Source: Alteromonadaceae bacterium XY-R5
GTDB lineage: Bacteria > Pseudomonadota > Gammaproteobacteria > Enterobacterales > Alteromonadaceae
Assembly (NCBI GenBank): GCA_001660395.1
Contig: LXWE01000001.1
Location: 1,364,001 to 1,428,000, forward strand
Reading direction: 5' to 3'
Length of the DNA: 64,000 bases
The notes beneath the pieces are model-generated. The model saw only the letters and a program-made list of their open reading frames with translations, made no database searches and had not been told where the DNA came from. Numbering within the stretch: the first letter of the stretch is position 1; the number at the start of each line of letters is the position of its first letter. Below are positions 61,635 through 64,000 of the stretch, in pieces. Position numbers and translations under genes: made by a program.

Positions 61635-63634
61635 GTATCTGGCTCCACTTCCACCAGCACTTTGCCCTGCTGTACCTGCATCCCCGTCTCCATCGATAGC
61701 GTTTTGACGACGCCGGCGTAAGGGCTTTTAATCGTGTGCTCCATCTTCATGGCTTCCATCACGACCAGTGCCTGCCCTTTTTCGACGCGATCCCCTACTT
61801 CTGCAAGGGTTGCGACAATGGTGCCACTCATAGGTGCCAGCATTGCCTGCTGTTCGTCAGCGATTGAGACTTTAGGCTGCAAAGACTCAGGCATAACAAG
61901 ACATTCAAAGTTATCTGTCAGCAAGTAAATACCGCTATCGCAAGGCACAACCCTGATGACGGGCAGCCCTTCTATAAACAACTGATAGCCCCCCTGACGG
62001 ATTTCGAGCGTAGCGATGCCATGCCAGGTACAATTTGGCAAAGTCACAGTAAAACCTTGCGGATCACTTTCTAGTCTTGCATGAATCAGGCGGCCATCCA
62101 TTCGCACACGTTGCTGCATTAACGCAGACTGATTCAAACGCATACCAAGAGGTTGTTGCCAGATTATCTCTCCCGTAAATGTCTGTTGCTGCCAAAGTTG
62201 ATTCGCAATGACAGCAGCAACTTCAATAGACGCTGGCTCAAACAGTTGTTTCGCCCATATCTGCTCGGAAAATTCAGCGATAAAGGCCGTTGAGAGATCT
62301 GCGTTAATAAAAGGACGGATTGCTATCAGCTTACGTAAAAATGTCAGATTCGTCGGAAGGCCTGAAATATGCGTCGCTGCCAACGCGAGCTGCAAGTGCT
62401 GACAGGCTTGTTCCCTGTTAGCCCCCCACACAATGAGTTTGGCAATCATCGGGTCATAGTGGACGGTGACCTCGTCTCCCTCAACAACGCCGGTATCAAC
62501 ACGACAATATGGCAGATGCTCAGGAAAACGTAGCAAAGCTAATTTGCCTGCAGCAGGCAAAAACTCCTGCTCGGGTTGCTCAGCGTACAAACGCACTTCG
62601 AGTGCATGACCCTTTAGCTTTATCTCATGTTGCGAGAGCGGCAAAGCTGCACCGGCCGCAATCCGCAACTGCCATTCGACCAAATCTAATCCCGTCACAC
62701 GCTCTGTCACCGGGTGCTCTACCTGTAAACGGGTGTTCATTTCCATAAAGTAGAAGCCCCCCTTGTCATCGAGCAAAAACTCCATGGTACCCGCACCGAC
62801 ATAACCAATCGAAAGCGCAGCTTTTACCGAAAGCTCCCCCATCTGCTGGCGAATATCCTCACGAATGTTGACTGCAGGGGCTTCTTCAATCACCTTTTGA
62901 TGACGACGCTGGATAGAGCAGTCTCTGTCGCCCAAATATACGCCATTGCCGTGCTGGTCACAGAATACCTGCACTTCGATATGACGAGGAGCGATCAAGC
63001 AGGCTTCCAGCAACACCTTGTCGTCTCCGAAACTGTTTCGGGCTTCATTTTTCGCTGATTGTAACGCTGCCAGAAAACTACCAATGTCATCAACCCGACG
63101 CATACCCTTGCCACCACCACCAGCACTGGCCTTGATCATCAGCGGAAACCCTATCGATTCAGCCTGCTGATATAGATAGTGCTCCGATTGTTCGTCACCG
63201 TAATAGCCGGGAATTAACGGCAGGCCGGCTTTCCCCATTAACGCTTTGGCAGCAGATTTGCTGCCCATTGTGTCGATAACGTCAGCGTTTGGGCCAATGA
63301 ACGTCATTCCCGCCTGCTCACAGGCCTGACTGAAGCGCGCGTTTTCACTTAAAAAGCCATAGCCGGGGTGGATAGCATTGGCACGCGCTTGAATCGCCGC
63401 CTGGATCACCGCATCCATATTTAAGTAAGATTCCGTGGCACTGGCGCCTCCCAGGCATACAGCTTCATCTGCCATTTGCACATGCCGACTGTGTTTGTCC
63501 GGCTGCGAATACACTGCAATGGTATAGATACCCAATCGCCTGGCGGTTTGAATGACGCGACAGGCAATTTCGCCTCGGTTTGCTATCAATAAGCGTTCAA
63601 ATGGCAACTCAGTGGTGAGATGATCATGTCTCAT
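61631..63634 (-). CDS. liuD: Methylcrotonyl-CoA carboxylase biotin-containing subunit
   Basis: 667 aa from the ATG at 63634; the frame runs on to 63694 but that part lies within liuB. The biotin carboxylase domain begins PFERLLIANRGEIACRVIQTA and has the ATP-grasp loop KASAGGGGKGMRRV, with EMNTRLQVEHPVTE near the end. The C-terminal biotin carrier domain has EAMKMEH with the biotinyl lysine. With the LiuB subunit it carboxylates 3-methylcrotonyl-CoA to 3-methylglutaconyl-CoA. Order liuB-liuD-liuE and an 8-bp gap from liuB support MCC rather than propionyl-CoA carboxylase. Confidence 0.93.
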   Translation of the reverse strand: MRHDHLTTELPFERLLIANRGEIACRVIQTARRLGIYTIAVYSQPDKHSRHVQMADEAVCLGGASATESYLNMDAVIQAAIQARANAIHPGYGFLSENARFSQACEQAGMTFIGPNADVIDTMGSKSAAKALMGKAGLPLIPGYYGDEQSEHYLYQQAESIGFPLMIKASAGGGGKGMRRVDDIGSFLAALQSAKNEARNSFGDDKVLLEACLIAPRHIEVQVFCDQHGNGVYLGDRDCSIQRRHQKVIEEAPAVNIREDIRQQMGELSVKAALSIGYVGAGTMEFLLDDKGGFYFMEMNTRLQVEHPVTERVTGLDLVEWQLRIAAGAALPLSQHEIKLKGHALEVRLYAEQPEQEFLPAAGKLALLRFPEHLPYCRVDTGVVEGDEVTVHYDPMIAKLIVWGANREQACQHLQLALAATHISGLPTNLTFLRKLIAIRPFINADLSTAFIAEFSEQIWAKQLFEPASIEVAAVIANQLWQQQTFTGEIIWQQPLGMRLNQSALMQQRVRMDGRLIHARLESDPQGFTVTLPNCTWHGIATLEIRQGGYQLFIEGLPVIRVVPCDSGIYLLTDNFECLVMPESLQPKVSIADEQQAMLAPMSGTIVATLAEVGDRVEKGQALVVMEAMKMEHTIKSPYAGVVKTLSMETGMQVQQGKVLVEVEPDT

Positions 63635-63642
63635 AACAGCTC

Positions 63643-64000
63643 CTACATCCTGAAGATGCCAAAATCGGTTTCGGTTACCGGCACAGTCAAACATGCCGCT
63701 AACGCCAGCGCTAATACATCGCGAGTTTGCAGAGGATCAATAATGCCGTCATCCCACAATCTCGCCGAGGCAAAATACGGATGGCCCTTGCGCTCATATT
63801 CTTCCAGTACCGGCCGTTTAATCGTCTCAATCGCCTCTTCTGACAGGCTCTCACCTTTGCGGGCCAGCTGCTCCTGCTTGACCTGCACCAACACATTCGC
63901 CGCTTGCTCTCCACCCATCACACTGATTCGAGCATTTGGCCAACAAAACAGAAATCTCGGATCATACGCTCGACCACACATACCATAATTGCCAGCGCCA
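63643..64000 (-). CDS. liuB: Methylcrotonyl-CoA carboxylase carboxyltransferase subunit, C-terminal part
   Basis: Only the last about 118 residues are in the window; the frame is open to the edge and the coding sequence continues beyond 64000. The visible part, [18 protein letters not shown], then [18 protein letters not shown] and [15 protein letters not shown], is characteristic of the carboxyltransferase beta subunit of MCC. It transfers the carboxyl group from biotin to 3-methylcrotonyl-CoA. The stop is 8 bp before the liuD start, leaving no room for liuC between them. Confidence 0.93.
   Translation of the reverse strand, partial: GAGNYGMCGRAYDPRFLFCWPNARISVMGGEQAANVLVQVKQEQLARKGESLSEEAIETIKRPVLEEYERKGHPYFASARLWDDGIIDPLQTRDVLALALAACLTVPVTETDFGIFRM

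Noticed and set aside
1-64000. CRISPR arrays, rRNA genes, complete insertion sequences, phage genes, replication origin
   Set aside because: Looked for and not seen: no regularly spaced repeats, no rRNA-like sequence, no transposase or integrase gene.

Overview
The window looks like chromosome of a marine gammaproteobacterium of the Alteromonadales (Alteromonadaceae-like). The grounds are the housekeeping order lptG-lptF <> pepA-holC-valS, many lipoproteins and TonB/porin-type outer-membrane proteins, a liu (leucine/isovalerate) operon, and moderate GC. The assignment is by gene content and protein style only; no search was run.

Layout. 1-5394: end of a type VI secretion (T6SS) cluster, tssL (open at the window edge), tssM and tagF. 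5395-9116: an accessory stretch between tagF and the phosphatase, with an AT-rich secreted Cys-containing protein, a cytosolic protein whose C-terminal half resembles plant IQM proteins, and a possible dispersed repeat. 9117-15434: PP2C phosphatase, a membrane Ser/Thr kinase in a tightly overlapping operon with a polysaccharide deacetylase lipoprotein and a TPR-like lipoprotein, then a LysM lipoprotein. 15701-19858: a 7TM histidine kinase with a LuxR-type response regulator, and an ECF sigma factor without a neighbouring anti-sigma gene. 20153-30896: core genes (tRNA-Leu, RDD protein, lptFG, pepA-holC-valS, a small phosphate-binding-like protein plus porin, dsbA). 31276-35320: metabolic and stress genes (amidohydrolase/SDR pair, Ohr, SPOR lipoprotein, DODA-type dioxygenase).

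35498-44948 is a probable iron-regulated region. A Fur-like box precedes an operon of a large repeat lipoprotein, a TonB-dependent receptor and a MauG/CCP-type di-heme protein. In the following gap the minus strand carries a promoter overlapped by a second Fur-like box, two strong hairpins and a T-run, which together look like an undescribed small RNA of about 125 nt. An ornithine-cyclodeaminase-like enzyme and a HupE/UreJ-type membrane protein follow.

45914-58131 is a large divergent envelope locus. A regulator with an odd architecture (DNA-binding winged helix, one membrane helix, then a receiver-like domain) sits in the middle. Leftwards run an outer-membrane-type protein, a PKD lipoprotein, an LPP20-like secreted protein, an LPP20 lipoprotein, a membrane protein and an MltC-like murein transglycosylase. 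Rightwards run a large lipoprotein, an LpoB-like protein and another LPP20 lipoprotein. This is my best candidate for an undescribed envelope or peptidoglycan-associated system.

58142-64000: a GGDEF/EAL protein, a substrate-binding-like protein, and on the minus strand the end of the liu operon (liuB partial, liuD, liuE), with liuC not found between liuB and liuD.
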